DNA of 64,000 nucleotides from Phragmites australis. Lineage: Eukaryota > Streptophyta > Magnoliopsida > Poales > Poaceae. Both the position numbers and the translations under genes were made by a program. The DNA is taken from the NCBI RefSeq assembly GCF_958298935.1, contig NC_084931.1, forward strand, positions 17,015,334-17,079,333, written 5' to 3'. The notes below the pieces were generated by a model, which saw nothing but the letters and a program-made list of their open reading frames with translations, was not told where the DNA came from and made no database searches. Of this stretch, positions 33,426 to 46,699 are shown piece after piece; within the stretch, counting starts at the first letter, position 1, and each line of letters begins with the position of its first letter.

Positions 33426-33468
33426 CATCTGTCTGTCTGTCTCTCTCTTTCACACACACAGACACAGC
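33426..33468. repeat. Pyrimidine microsatellite (CTGT/CT/CA runs)
   Basis: A CTGTCTGTCTGTCTCTCTCT-like tract is followed by a CACACACACAGACACA run just upstream of the MIR164 TATA box. Confidence 0.8.
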
Positions 33469-36400
33469 TGCTTATACAGGAGTACCCACTGACATACATA
33501 CACATAGCCGGCAGTTGCCAGTTGGTCACTGTAGCTACGAGAGTTGATGTGAAGTACCTCCGATTGCAAATGTAAGTCGTTTTAGACTTCTGTATATGGA
33601 TTAATAAAATAAATCAAATGACCTTGTTATTCTTTACTTATTTATTTGTGAGAGTGGTAGTATTTATTAAATAAGGGTAAGAAGGGAATAAAAGAGAAAA
33701 AAATACATAGAAATTTGAGAATAACTTATATTTAGAGAATAATTAAGGAGGTTAAAACGAACATTTGCAATCAGAAGGAGTAACTAATTGGCAAAGCGTT
33801 GCTGTGGAGTGAATGTGTCGGACCTATATGCGAAGGCAGTAATTGCTTGCATCTGCATTTCTTCAGACAACAATCAGCTACTCTTTCTCTGGTCACAAAT
33901 TCTCTCCGTCTTTGACAACGACACGGTCTCCTTTGGTCACTTTTTCTATAGGAATGTATTCATAAAATCCAATAAGCTTTGAAAAACTATTATACCGTGC
34001 GACGTCATGTCACCAGTTGCACGTCACTCTGACATGCGTGCAGCTACCAGCTGTATCGAATTAGGCTCGACCGAGTAGAGTAATTAGCATTGTTACAAGC
34101 ATACGTCTTGTGCCATGGCTGGGCGTGGACATCCACTCTGAATGTACAGGTAGAGGTAGTAGCGGTAGTACAGACTACAGAGTCCTGCTGTCTCTGTCCT
34201 TGAGCCTCAGCGTGCTGCGACTGCAAGCGAGCCTTGCTTGTTCCTAGTGGGATGACACAGAGAGAATTACCAATAAGAAATTTTTTGTTCCTCTTTTCCG
34301 GCCCAGGCCTGTGTGCGATAGAGAGAGGGGGAGAGGGCAGGCACGAATGAGAGAGACCACGCACCGATGAGTGCTGGGTTGCAGGGGGCAAGGAGGGAAA
34401 GCTGGCGTCCCATCACTGCCATGAGGAAGTCATAATTCAGTGGCCGTGACACGGCGCGGAGAGGAGTGATGGCTGATGAGGCCGCGCGCGGTGGTGGGTG
34501 CCGTCGGTTGGGGGACACCAGCTAGCCGGCCCAGGCGGTGCGATCCGAGACAGCAGATGAATCCAACCATTTCTCCCCCGATCAGATCATGCGTCGCTGC
34601 CTTAATTCCTGGCGTCACAGCGCTGTGATCAGAATTTTGCCCTCTTAGACCAGATGATTTGCCCGCCAGTGGTTTCTTGGCGCAGAAAAAACGATAGCAT
34701 GATCCACCGGGCTGTCTCATCGCGCACAGGCAGTGTGAAACACCCAACTGGCTGCCCTGCCGTTTCCGGCGATAAAAAAGCGGCTTTCGGCAGCATACAA
34801 TTTGGCCCATACGCTTGACCGACAAAATCCAGTACATGTATGATGGTATCTTCCATTTCGCTACATCCACACGTGGACGATATAAAACCATATCTTCCAT
34901 GGCTTTAATCGATTGATTAACCCCTGCACATGCGCGCTCTCGTCTCGACTCTTGATCGATTTAGTTGTGCGTCGTGGGACTAGCGTGCGCGCGTAGCGGT
35001 TTGTAGGTAACTCGTAAGGTCAATTGCCAACAGCGCAAATGGATGCCCGTGATTACTTTTCAGTCAATTATTAACTTCACAATTTTGGGCATATGTAATC
35101 CCGATACAATGTATGCACTCGAGTTAAATAAATGCATCTTAGATAGGTTTGAACTCGCTAGTTAGGGTACAAGTTTATTGGGATCTAACTGAGGAGGGAG
35201 GGGACGGTGGGTGCGGTTGGTGAGAGACGATGATTGGGCCTGTAAGTGTTGTTGGGGAAGTAAGGAGGTGCTGATGGTAATGGAAGGAGTCAAACGAGAA
35301 GAATGGTCATGTCCGTCTAAGACGGTAGATGGCGGCGGGTCAATTGGGAGTGGGGTGGTGATAACCATGGTTAGATGTACTTCATGGCAATGATTTGGGT
35401 AGGTTTTATATTGATGTTAGATTATCCTCACTATTGGATCTTCATCCAAGGGATCTGAAAGTGATCCATTAAGGACCAAAGATAACTGAAATGTGTTAGT
35501 CAGTCATGTTACTATCTTTGTTCTTAAATAGATATTATTTTAAAAACTTGATTTTATTCTCAAACAGATGTTGATTTAAGTTTTTAAGGTAATATTTTAG
35601 TGTCATATTTAGAGACAGAGTTAGGATTTTAACAGGGGAGGGGGAATCACCCAAATCAACCATGACCTCGGAAGAAATATCATAGGAATATATAGTCTCC
35701 AATGAGGCGTGAAAAACAAAGCATAACAATATATGTTCGGCAATGCAAAAGGCAATTTCATGCATGTTAGGTCTCACATGACACATATAACAAAATACGG
35801 CAACGTACAGAAAATATACTGAAATTGCATGAAAGAGAAAATAGACTAGATTGTAACACTTTTTGCATAGCAATACCATCACATCTATTTGCCATGTATA
35901 CTGCAGCAAATAATAACGAATTAGTTCTTTTTGTAGATTCTTCTATAACACAAATCGGAGAGGCAAGACCCTAGACAGGCACGTATTATTAGAATCAAGA
36001 TTGAGAGATCAACATGTGCCTTGGTAGTTTTGCGCCTTTAATTTGGCGCATCGGCAATGGCCGGGCGGCTGCGTAGCAGGGCCAGGTCGGTGGTTTCAAT
36101 TAGCCGAAGGATGGCCGTGACCACCGTGACAGGAGGAATCCACCATACAACGACAAAGGGCAATGGAATAAGCCAGAATCATTTGGCTGTCTAGTGGTTC
36201 GATGGGTAACATGAATAGGAGAAATTGTATTGGGTTTAATCTATTATTCAGGCCTGTGTTCTGTCTAGGAAAAAACATGAGGGGGGGGGGGACATTAGAC
36301 AGTGATTACCTAAGTATTAGCTAGTCCTACCAAAAAAGAAATTTATTAGGAGAAATCGAGAGAGAAAAATATATTATAGATAAAAGAAGCTAAAAACTAA

Positions 36401-37485
36401 AACGATATATAAAAGAGAACTGATATAGTAAATGATAGGAGAGGAGGCCAATCATCGGATGCCATTTACACTAACATCCAAGTGGTCATTTCACCATCAT
36501 ATCGAGCCCCGTTTGATGCCGTTCAATTAAGCTAGTAAACACAATGCAAATTAGTACACCAGTGAAGCTATTTTCATCTGGCGTTATTGAAAATTTATTT
36601 TCTGACATACAACTTTGACCGCTATTTTATAATTTCACAGAAATATATGCTAATAAAACTATATTTTTAGAAAACAAATTTTAGGACAAATCAAGAAATA
36701 TGATTTTCACACAACTAACCTTTGTAGTTTTAAATATATTAGTGATCAACTTTAGAAAGTTTCAGGACCGAGTAGTTGGTTCTGCATATGTGCCAATTCC
36801 AGGCTTACTTTTGTTGCCCGTCGCATGAGTGCTCATGCCTATGCACAGCTCTTGAAATACACTGTGACAGTATTACTACTTTTCAAAAGTGTTACAGGCA
36901 AGAGAGACAGGAGTTGGTGGATCTGATATATTAATATTGCTGTGTCGCTCGGAAATAGATCTTCATCACTACATGAGATCCGGAGATTAGGCAGCTTTTG
37001 GAGTTCTTAAACAAAGGGCGTTATTAGTCGTCTGTGTTAGGAAAAAGAATCTCCACGGGCCTAAAAACTAATAAGCGTGCCAAAAGTACGCCTCTGCGCA
37101 TGACGGAACGCAATGAGAATGGGCGTGTGACATGCGATTATTCGATGATCTGACAGTTGGATGGAAAACAGCAATAGCACGGAAAAACAGTCTTAGACTT
37201 TACGCAAAAGATGTAGGGTGGTGAGAAGGGGCCTCAAGACGATTGCTTTCACTGCTATTGGAAACGTTAAGGCCTCACTTTGAATCTGGGAGTACCGTAG
37301 AGACAAACACATTAGCACTACATTGATCTTCCCTGCGATAACTGCGTCTTTGTCATTGACGAAACATCTATGCTGAACAATGCCACTATTTTTTTTTTCA
37401 CTACTTATACATAACACATATTATTGAGCCAAAATTTAGAGTACTCTCAGGGTTCGGTATTGTTGCTACTGTAGCAGTGGGCCCC
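33469..37485. other. No gene seen; MIR164 upstream region and intergenic DNA
   Basis: The first 1.5 kb is upstream of MIR164 and may hold its promoter elements. Open frames at 34044-34391, 34430-34900 and 34629-34856 (all -) overlap in different frames and have no recognised similarity. 35.4-37.5 kb is AT-rich with a G-run at 36280-36290. No RNA gene was recognised. Confidence 0.4.
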
Positions 37486-37600
37486 ACATATGTGTATGTA
37501 TAGATATACAGCTATATATATACATATACGTATATATATACATATACGTATATATACATATACATATACGTATATATACACATATAATATAATTTTATTT
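37486..37600. repeat. Microsatellite of TATATACATATACG type
   Basis: Alternating purine-pyrimidine tracts built from ATATAC and ATACGT units run for about 110 bp. Such sequence is slippage-prone and could form cruciform structures. Confidence 0.85.
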
Positions 37601-39480
37601 TCGGAAAATTCTAAAAAAATATCAACAGGAATATTTGTTATATTAATAAATCAACTAAAATAATCTAAAATACAAAGAAAAATATATAAAACTCAAAAAA
37701 TATAAAACAAATTTTGTTAGTTTCGTATTACTGTTGTCTACATGCTAAAATTATGTGCATGTATGAAAGTACTATTGTTTTCTCTATAATTAAGTGAATG
37801 CGTTAAATATTGATAAATTTATAAGTAAATATTGAGATATTCTAAATTAATTTTTTCCATGTTCTGTGAAAAAAAAAAGGGGCTTAACGCAAGCGTGCTA
37901 ATCCGCCTAGTATTTGTCATCCATCCGTGAAAGCGCATTATGGGATTACTACCACCGTCAATGTCTTTTCGATCAATGCGCTTTCACAGGTTCCGGTGTC
38001 AGTTTTTTTCTCCAAGGACAATAATATCCATGCGTCTCCCTCCCTCGACCCACTGTCATGGTTCAGCTACCTTGTTGTCAACATTGCTGACAACTTGTTG
38101 CCGTGGCGCCACTGACCTTGTTTGTTGGCTCCCTACAATGGCATCATCAAAAGAGTCCAAGGAGAGGCGATCACCGACACCGGAGTGAGAGGAAGCAGAT
38201 TGGCAGCAAGATGTGCCCAGATAGCGGGTGGTGACTCAGTCTAATAGACTCAACTACTGAAGGCATGGGCGCAAATAATCGAGCTTGATATGATGACGAC
38301 TGTGAGCATGGCATATTTGTCCAAGCATTGAGCTTCGAGCACAGTGGTGTTAGAACTGAGCATGACATCTAACCTGAGCTTAACAATGTGAGATCGAAGC
38401 GCAACGGACAGTGGCAGGAGGTTGGAGAGGTGGTGATCAAGACTAGGTGTAAGATCAATGACTTTATCATTAGGTCAATACGATTTTAGTAATTAATGTT
38501 AATATAATTAATATGGTTAATATGATTTGTTAGTATGCAAGGTTTAACCTTATGGACGGTACGTGATGGATTTGGGGTTCTGAACATATCTAAGTGATAA
38601 ACATCAATGTTAAATTGGAGCTTCATGAAGATATACAGACATGTTGTTTAGACAAACGATCATAGTGTTAAGGGCATTATTCTTGTAGATACTTTTATTT
38701 TTTTAGCTGTATTACCAAAATAGATTTGAGTTTAATAGCTTGATATAGTATCTTTATATTAATTACCTAGTAGATGATGCATACTAGGTTTGGCTAGCAC
38801 TGATTGATTCAAAGAAGATCCAAGAAATCAAAGAACTAAAATGAAGCAAAGCCAGACAAAGGGAAGTGAAACTCAGACAAAGAGGAATGAATTGGACTTG
38901 TCCCATAAATTTGATTTTAATTAAATAGTGTTGAGCTCAAGACTTAAGTGGTGACATGTAGCTGTTCACAAGATATCCATAGAGTTTAAGGTCATCAAAA
39001 TTATATTCTACAGTAAAAAGTTATACTCGACATATAAATTGTAAATTTTTAAAGTTCTACACACCGAATGATCATCGTCGTCGCTCATCCATCATCGTGG
39101 CCACCTACATGTCGCTCGCCCGTTGCGGATCCATCCTTGGCTGCACGGGAGAACAACAGATCCACATTGGTGGTGTCCGACTGTTGCTGCTACTAGCGTT
39201 TTACTATTACTGTTGGTGTGGTGGTGCTCTGCTAGTGGTGATGGTGTTCTACCCATCGCGTTTCATCTGTGTCGAAGTTGATCTTTAACTGCCCGTCTGT
39301 GGTGATCCTGATGTTTCTTTTGTATCTCAGTTATCTATAAATCTTCTTTTAGCACATAAGTTTTTAACCAAAACTATTTGTTGGATTTAACGTCTCATCT
39401 TATTTTATCCGGGACATGAATGATATCATAATCGAAAGGTCAATCTTTTGAGTGATAAATTATCAATTTAGTCTATATTT
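37601..39480. other. No gene seen; AT-rich intergenic DNA
   Basis: Small open frames at 37927-38188 and 39097-39288 (+) are not recognised. The 39.05-39.29 kb piece is GC-richer and may be the degraded 5' part of the copia relic that follows. Confidence 0.35.
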
Positions 39481-39489
39481 TGGATATTT

Positions 39490-40320
39490 TATGTCTTTCT
39501 CCTTCACCAACTCCACCACTCATGTGTCATTTACTTCATCGTCATTCGCTTCATCTTTTGGCAAGTAGCATCATCGTCGTGGTCACTTATGTAAATCTCA
39601 TTTGTCTACTTTGATTCGTCAGGGTTGTTTAGGTTATACGTCCATTAAATTCATTTTTTATTGTAAGAGTTGCAAGTTTGGTAAATAGCTCAATTTCTAT
39701 ATTCTAGTAGTGTTTCTCATTTCTGCTAAACCTTTTGATCTTATCTATTTCGGTGTATGAGATCCTTCATCTTTTGCTTCAAAAGGTGAAGGTTATAGTT
39801 ATTATATCATTTTTATTGATGATCACTCTGAATATACTTAGATTTATTTTATAAAATATCGCTCCTAATTATATTCTATATATCTATCTTTTGCCCATAT
39901 AATTCATACTTGGTTTTCTATTATCATTAGGGTTTTTTTGCTAACTCAAAAGGAGAATACATATCTTCTACTTTTCCTCAGTTTCTCACATCCGATGGTA
40001 CTCTTGCTCAGCTCTCATACCCTTGGACTCATGTTTAGAATGACGTTGCTAAATACAAACATCACCGTTTTATAAAGACTGCTTGCACACTCTTCATTAT
40101 ATCTTTTGTTCCTTCTTATTTCTAAAGAGAAACTATTTATACAGTGATTTATCTTATTAGTTAGTTATTTCAACAATTGTTTATCTTATTAACAATAGCC
40201 ATCTTCAAACTAGGCTAAAAAATATCCTAGTGAGGCTCTTTTTAGTACTCTGATCATCTTCGAGTTTTCGGATGAACGTGCTACACCCGGCTTGACAAGC
40301 ACCTCCATGAGTTGCATATT
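39490..40320 (+). pseudogene. Ty1/copia GAG-pre-integrase and integrase relic
   Basis: In shifting + frames the sequence reads like copia pol: SRLSTLIRQG-like sequence near 39600, an HCKGCKLGK-like segment near 39660, YYIIFIDDHSEYT (about 39800), IRVFL..GEYISSTFPQFLTSDGTLAQLS (about 39930-40010), and DHLRVFG (about 40255). Many stops and small indels interrupt it. The IDDHS and TSDGT contexts and the order are diagnostic. Only the integrase part is recognisable and no LTR was found around it, so this is an old fragment. Confidence 0.7.
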
Positions 40321-40666
40321 ACTTGACATGAAAATCACTGCAGCCTTTCAATATATAAAAAAATATTTTTCTTGAGCATCTTCAGGAAAACATTAACATT
40401 TGTTTGTAGTGTGCAGGAGTTATGAACTTCATCTCAGTTTATTATTCGTGATTGAACTGTTACATTGACAGTGATCGCATGAGTGGTGGATTCAAGTATT
40501 TACACGACCTAAAAGCTCAACCAGAATACCCTTATCTACCAAACAGGAAGTGTGCCACCCCAAAAGCTCGAACAGTCCAGCACCGAAGCTTAAGTATTTT
40601 GTCCCTTCACAGATAACATGAAGGTTTCCGTAATGTTATACCCGTGAGATTAGCATTGAAGTATCA

Positions 40667-43600
40667 CTATGAGCAGCACTTTGGAGGGGGCTCTTTCTCA
40701 GGCTCATCATCAATGATCAAAATTCCCTTCTTCGGATGAGGCGGTGACAAGCCATCAGCGCTGTTTTTTCTCTTCTCTAATAATCCTGCGTATCAATGGT
40801 CGTTAAGTAAATAGTAATTTACCACGAAAAAAATTGGTGCTTTAAAACAAACTACTAATCAATTACAGTAATGTAATTTTCCAATCCCCAAAATGTACAA
40901 ACTTTTGTAAGAAAATATGTGTTATTCCAAAGTCCAATGCAGGTATCAACAATCAAAATGCCAATTTTTTGGTGGAAACTGTTTGAAACCCTGGTGAAAA
41001 GTCCTGCCAATGAGTAGGACAAAGCAAGATATGTACACCGATCAGCACCAAAATTAGGAGACATTGAGTGGTTAAAATACTTTATTGCAAAAATATATTT
41101 CTACTCATGCACAGTAGAAATAAAACAACAGAGATATATAATACATCAGCAGGGAGTGTTGGCCTGGAGGCAGTTTGGGTACACAAATAAGTCTGATCAA
41201 CTGAGCCTGTGCGAGAGATCGACAGTGTGAACTGTGAAGAAACATGCAGTAATTCATTATTTAAATGCTACCAGTCATTGTCATATTCTAATTCAGTAGT
41301 TAGTTTATTACAAATTACAAGTGATGCCAGAAAAGTAGTGCCTAAAACAGCCAAAATTGGAAAGCCAAATATAAGCAAGACAATATCAAACAAAACTTAC
41401 GTTTCGATATATCACTGAAGACGTCATCGATTCCAGTCCCTGCTTTGGCAGATGTAACAAAGAGACTTGCCCCAATACTTTCTGCATAGCTATAGAGGCA
41501 TCAAAAGTTCCATGACAAAGAAACATCAGAACTATGAAAGGCCAAATAAATTCTAAAATAGTTGTAGTACTTTTGCCAATTGTAATATGTTGCAACTAGA
41601 CTTACACATCAGATCTGTTAGACTGAAAACTTGTGCTCCAGGAAACACCCCCCCCCCACCCCCCTTTCTCTCTGTCCCTCTTGAGCACTAAGAACTTACA
41701 ATTACACATGAAAGAGGCGGCACTCTAAAAACTTGGCCTCACAACCTAAACCCCAAATTTCAATACAAGGGAACAGAGCATCTCTAGAGCACTCTTTCTT
41801 TCACATTTGCTTCTTTTTGGCTTGAGCACCAAGAACTTGTATTCCACACAAGCAACTTAAAGAGGTGGCACTCTAAAAACTTGTCCGCAAAACCCAAATC
41901 CCAAATTTCAATACTAGGGACCTTGTCTGCACAGTTCTTTAAGAAAAAAACAGCAACCCTAGTTGTTATACTAGCTCTGTTTCATAATGACATAGTCAGC
42001 TCATAGAAAAGTTAGGTTGCAAATTGTGGAGACAAAATTACTAATACGGGACATGTGCTTAGCTCAAATGTAACAAAGAGAAATACCTTACTGCATCTTG
42101 AGTGTCTATGTTCTTCAATCTAACCAAATCACTTTTATTTGCTGCAATGGCCATAACAATATCTTTATTTGCCATTTGCTTAAGCTCTTTCACCCACTTT
42201 GTGACACGGAGAAAAGTATCACTATCTGTAATGTCATAAACTAATAGAGCAGCTGCAATGATGGAACATAAATGATGAGAAGAAATATCACTTGGGATCC
42301 GTATGGGCTAATTTACAGCTAAAATGAGTAATAAGAGGTTTGTACCATCTGCATCACGATAGTATATAGGACCTAGCGCGTGAAACTTCTCTTGCCCAGC
42401 TGTGTCCTGAATAACAATAAAGTACACTTACAAACAGTAAGATAGAATTCAAGTACTAAAAAAGCATCAAAGACCTTGCAAGAAATTAAAGGCGGCAGTA
42501 ACTGGTAGCTACAAAAGCGGTTGTTGATGGCACAATAAAATTTCTTGTAAAACAGTTAAGATGTATGCACAGGATACTCTGAAGTTGTGTCAAGAATTTC
42601 AACAGTAAAAAGTACTAAGTTCTAACATTAGCATCTTCGCGAAAAATGAAGGTCAACTCAATTAATTGTAAAAAAACATCAGCATACTTAAGTTGAATAA
42701 GAGACGAACATCTTTAGTAATGACACAAAACTAACAGTTCAATAGTTGATGGAAAAGTAGGCACATAAAGAAAGCAGAACCTTTGCAGAAGCTTAATCAA
42801 GGTAAAACCACGTCTTATTATCTAAAACAAAACGATATGGTACCCAAAAAAAGGAAAAATAGAGAAATTCAACTGCAACTAAAAAAATAAAAACAATTTT
42901 CTTTACAAAAATGTGCTACTGAAATTAATGCATATCAAAGAGATGACAACGCACCCATATAGAGAGCGTAATAGGCACACCTTCAACAACAAGGCGCTTT
43001 GTCAAATAAGAGGCTTGAACTGTTGCTTCCTGTTTGTCTGAGAAGACATTATTCACATACCGCAGCACAAGAGATGTTTTCCCAACTCGCCCTATAACAA
43101 GGGAAAAGTGGTATCATAACAATAGTAAAGGTCAGAATTGCATGGAGAAATAGTTAAACATATAAGGCTGTACAGTTATAAACGAAATTACATGACCTGG
43201 GGTCACTTTGTCCTGATGACCTAACTTAAGTTTGCACTTTACACTCATCACCAGAACAAGCTAAAGTAAGGGTCCATTACTCAGAAAAATATTAAACAGC
43301 TTAAACACCACTTACATAGAAAAAAATTAAATAAATAAGGAAGCTTATAGGGTTTATGGGCTTACAAACTAAACCTAATAATTTGGACTACAGTAAACCC
43401 AATTTGAACCACAAGACACATCTTACGCCCTTACCTACTTGTCTAGTAATGCCAATGCATCACAGAAAGCACAAAGTTCTATACCTCCATCATTCAATAA
43501 CCCAAACTATTGACCATCCTGAATCCTAATAATGTCATGCTACCTGCTGTTTTCAGACGAATTTCCTTTTCCCATTCTCCATCTGTAAATGATACCCACT

Positions 43601-44418
43601 TGTTGACAGACGTATCCAAATCAAGCTTGTACTTTTCTTCCTCTAATGCACCAATCCAGAGTTAACAACTTTTTAAGAAAATATCTACATGGTTTTATCC
43701 TTTAATCGAAATGAGATACATCTGGTCATCACATAAAGTCCATCTACTAGTCCTATAGTTGTTGGAATTTTCTTATAGAATGTTCAGAAAATTTCCAGTG
43801 CTGAGTTCTCCATAGTCCATACTAGAGGAAATAGATTGGATATTGGTGGGAGAAATATTTGGAGGCCCATCTGGCTTTGGTTGGCAAAGAGCTGTGGGAA
43901 TTAATCTCATGTCAAAGATAGGCGAAATATCAACTTGCTTCCAACACGACCAAATGCTTCTAGCCCTAACACTCTCTCTAGTGCATAAGAACAACATACA
44001 TCCATTTGCTTCACTCCTTCACTAAGCAGACCACTCAGTCTCACATCCCCTGAACTGCGCTACGCTTTCAGGCAAATGATCTGCTAAACTGGAAGCTACC
44101 AACATACATACTCACCATCGAATTAAAAAAAAAACTAGTGCTCTAAAAGTGCAATATAACTGCACGGGTACGACCTAACCCTAGCAAGACTTCAGCACGC
44201 ACCAAAAGTGCTCTGAAACCGACAGCACGAGCGCGATTCGGCCAGAGTACGCAGCAATCCGCTACACTGTACTGGACGTAGACTGCAAGAACGGGATTTA
44301 GCGCAAATGCTCACGATTCAGCGAAGAGGAAGTGCTGGAGTGTTGGGGACCGGAAGGGAGCCGTACCGTCGCCGAGGAGGACGAGCTTGAAGGAGACGTT
44401 GGGTGGCCTCGAGCCCAT
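40667..44418 (-). CDS. RAB21: Rab21-like small GTPase, 6 exons, 207 aa
   Basis: Exons (on -): 44418-44367, 43091-42955, 42406-42346, 42252-42087, 41489-41401, 40785-40667, all with GT-AG introns and consistent phases; 207 residues in total. The N-terminus MGSRPPNVSFKLVLLGDG leads into the P-loop GDGRVGKT (16-23). The effector region holds ATVQASYLTK, followed by WDTAGQE (63-69), HALGPIYYRDADAALLVYD, NKSD (122-125) and TSAK (152-154). The tail ends PPPKCCS, with cysteines suitable for geranylgeranylation. The YxTKxL and HALGPIYYRD motifs match Rab21 more than Rab5/RABF. Family members cycle between GDP and GTP on endosomal membranes and direct early endocytic traffic; the plant role is inferred. 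The first intron is 1275 bp and contains a candidate extra exon. All GTPase motifs are intact. Confidence 0.93.
41648..41664. repeat. Poly-C tract in a Rab21-like intron
   Basis: A run of ten C, one A and six C within the intron between exons 5 and 4. Confidence 0.95.
41668..41922. repeat. Diverged tandem duplication inside a Rab21-like intron
   Basis: The segments 41668-41775 and 41800-41922 share TTGAGCAC(T/C)AAGAACTT, AAAGAGG(C/T)GGCACTCTAAAA and CAAATTTCAATAC(A/T)AGGGA in the same order, with clear divergence. It lies in the intron between exons 4 and 5. Confidence 0.75.
43544..43642 (-). other. Candidate 99-bp in-frame cassette exon in intron 1 of the Rab21-like gene
   Basis: An AG acceptor (GCATTAG|AG) and a GT donor (GCAG|GTAGCATG) bound 99 bp that stay open in the phase set by exons 1 and 2. 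The insert would add 33 residues, including KYKLDLDTSVNKWVSF and GEWEKEIRLKTA, exactly between the GD and GRVGKT of the P-loop. It is not part of known Rab proteins and would be expected to abolish GTP binding. The acceptor has a weak pyrimidine tract. It could equally be a chance open stretch or a captured gene fragment. Confidence 0.3.
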
Positions 44419-44779
44419 CGGAGGCAGCTAGGTGGAGGCTCCCAGGAGCTTCCGGAAACTTCCAGATCGATCGCCCTCTGGACTTGGCGGTGCCGCTGAG
44501 AGGAGAAGTGGGAGACGGGGAAGAGATGGAAGGAAAGGGTCGGTGGACTCGCACGCACGTTTGTTTGGTCGTCGTTAGCGCTAGGGATTTAAGGCGAGCG
44601 AGCTTTGTGTGTTTGCAGGGTGCGGGCCGAGGCCATTTTTCTGCTTCTGCTACCGTGAGAAGATAGAAATTAGAAGTCAAAATAAATCCGGTTTTAAAAA
44701 AGTGATTTTTGAAAAAGTTAAAAGTTTACTTTTAAAATAAATTAAAGTTGAAAAACTCGCTGAGAAACATTTTTCTGAG

Positions 44780-45062
44780 ACGCTATTTGTTTCGGATTGT
44801 AAAAGCTGGATTGCGATTAAAATCCAAAAGCTGAAACAAACAGTTTAATTGTAAAAGTTGAATTATGATCACAATCCAAAAGCTGAAACAAATAGCTGGT
44901 TGTAAAAGCTGAAAGATTGTAACAATCTAGCAATCCGTCTTCCACTAGATTGTAACAATCCACGATTCAACTTTTACAATCCAAATTTTACGATCTAATT
45001 TCTTACGATCTACAATCTACAAGCTGCTTTTCATAATTTCCAGCTGAAACAAACAGGCCTTG
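44780..45062. repeat. MITE-like foldback element upstream of the Rab21-like gene
   Basis: The left end CGCTATTTGTTTCGGATTG and the right end GCTGAAACAAACAGGCCT are inverse-complement related (TGTTTC.G). The interior is a series of GGATTGTAAAAGCTG / CAACTTTTACAATCC inverted motifs. The element sits about 360 bp upstream of the start codon and could affect the promoter. The superfamily is not assigned. Confidence 0.55.
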
Positions 45063-46699
45063 AGAAGCTATGTGCTAAATAGTCAAAAATTTATTATAGA
45101 AACAAACATCACATTTCCAAAAACAACTTTTTCAGATAAACTAAAACACATTTTTTGAAAAAAAAATCAAAAACAGAAACCTAAATAAACAGATCTAAGC
45201 CTATTTTATTTAGGGCTGAGATCGTTATTGGGCCCACGGGTAGGAAATTATGCCCTACAGGTAATTTTCCAGCACCGGTGCTTGCCATGTGCTTGTATCC
45301 GACTAGAAGCTAAAGTCAATGGAATCTCTAAGGCTTTATAATGAATGCTCGATGGTGGCATATTAAGCACCTTCATAAGCACTTCTTGCACCGTACATGC
45401 ATGATGCCTCTACAGTGTATACCACCAATCTTACGTAGATAACATGTCGTGATAATCCCGTTACTGCCCACTAATCACAAAAAATTCAAAAGAACAACGC
45501 ACAGACACAAAATATAGTCCGATATTGTTCCATTTTATCAATCAATGATTATGGATATAACTTAGGAACTCATTCTCTGCTTATTAGAGAAAGGAAGGAC
45601 CTCTATCTTACCTTATCTTATATATCTAAACTTCGTGGAGTTCTCAGCCAAAGAGCCACTCCATGTCATCAAGGAAACGGCAGTTGGCAGAGGAGAACTA
45701 GCCACCAGATGTACCTCATGCGATGATTGTGTATAGCCCTTTCCAGAAGAGTCGGATATCAATACATGCAATCCGATCCTTCCACCTTAACTTCAATCGC
45801 AATTTCCCAATCCCCTCCCTGTTCGGCTTCCTCCTTCCTGCAGTGCCGCCTATGTCCACCCCGTGCAAGCCATCGCCTTCCCCACCAGCCTTCGCCAACC
45901 CTGTCACCCCCTTTGTTGCGCTCCTCTGCCTATCCTCGCGCCGCCACTCTCCTCTGCACGTCACCCTCCACCTCAAGCTCCCCTAAAGCATCTGGAGGTC
46001 ATTCTACTCCCCTACAGCTCGCATAGCCATGCCGCCCCCCTGTTGTCGACACTTCCCGAGCGTTACTCTGCCTTCTCATCCACCCTCTAATCCCCTCGCG
46101 AGGAGCTACCTGGCAGCGCCTCTCCTACGCCATCACCATCTCACGGCCTCTGCTCTGCTTCCCCCACCCCTAACTCTGGCCCAATGTCGTCCGCTCTGCA
46201 CGCCTCCTCCAACGGTGGCCGCCGTTGCCTTCTCCTCCCATCACCGCCCCATCCCACGCAGCCTCTGCATCCTCCTTTTCCCCAATCCTCACCGCCCACC
46301 TGCCATTTCCTCCTTCTTGACGACACCCATAGCCCGTATTGGGCGAAGGGAGAGGAATGGCAATGCCATAACAAAGTGAAGTGTGGCACTCCGACGTCCT
46401 TGAATTTTAGTGCTAGGCCGGCACAAGTTTAGGGTAGGCCAGCTTGACGGCGCTGCAAACCCGATTTATCTATGGTAATATTTATTTTGCAGTTCATATC
46501 ATGGATTATGTGCACAATATGTGATTCCAAGTTTGTTCTTATACCATCTTTTTAAAATAATTCAGGCACATGAGTAATATAGTTGCCGATTATTATGATA
46601 ATTTTTCTTGCAAAGATTTGTATTCCTGTATGAGATCAGCCACCACAACAAGAAACCATTTATACATGTCTTATTTGCCTTTTTGTTCTCTTGTATAAG
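45063..46699. other. No gene seen; includes a C-rich segment at 45.70-46.44 kb
   Basis: 45.70-46.44 kb is C-rich and gives several overlapping open frames on both strands (for example 45723-45986 and 46029-46379 on +). They are proline/serine-rich and unlike any known protein, so I do not call a gene. It might be a decayed first exon or repeat. Confidence 0.35.

Noticed and set aside
34430..34900. 156-codon open frame on - upstream of MIR164
   Set aside because: It overlaps other frames, its composition is atypical for coding DNA, and no family is recognised.
45723..46432. Several overlapping Pro/Ser-rich open frames
   Set aside because: They occur in all frames of a C-rich tract and show no domain, conserved motif or credible splice structure.
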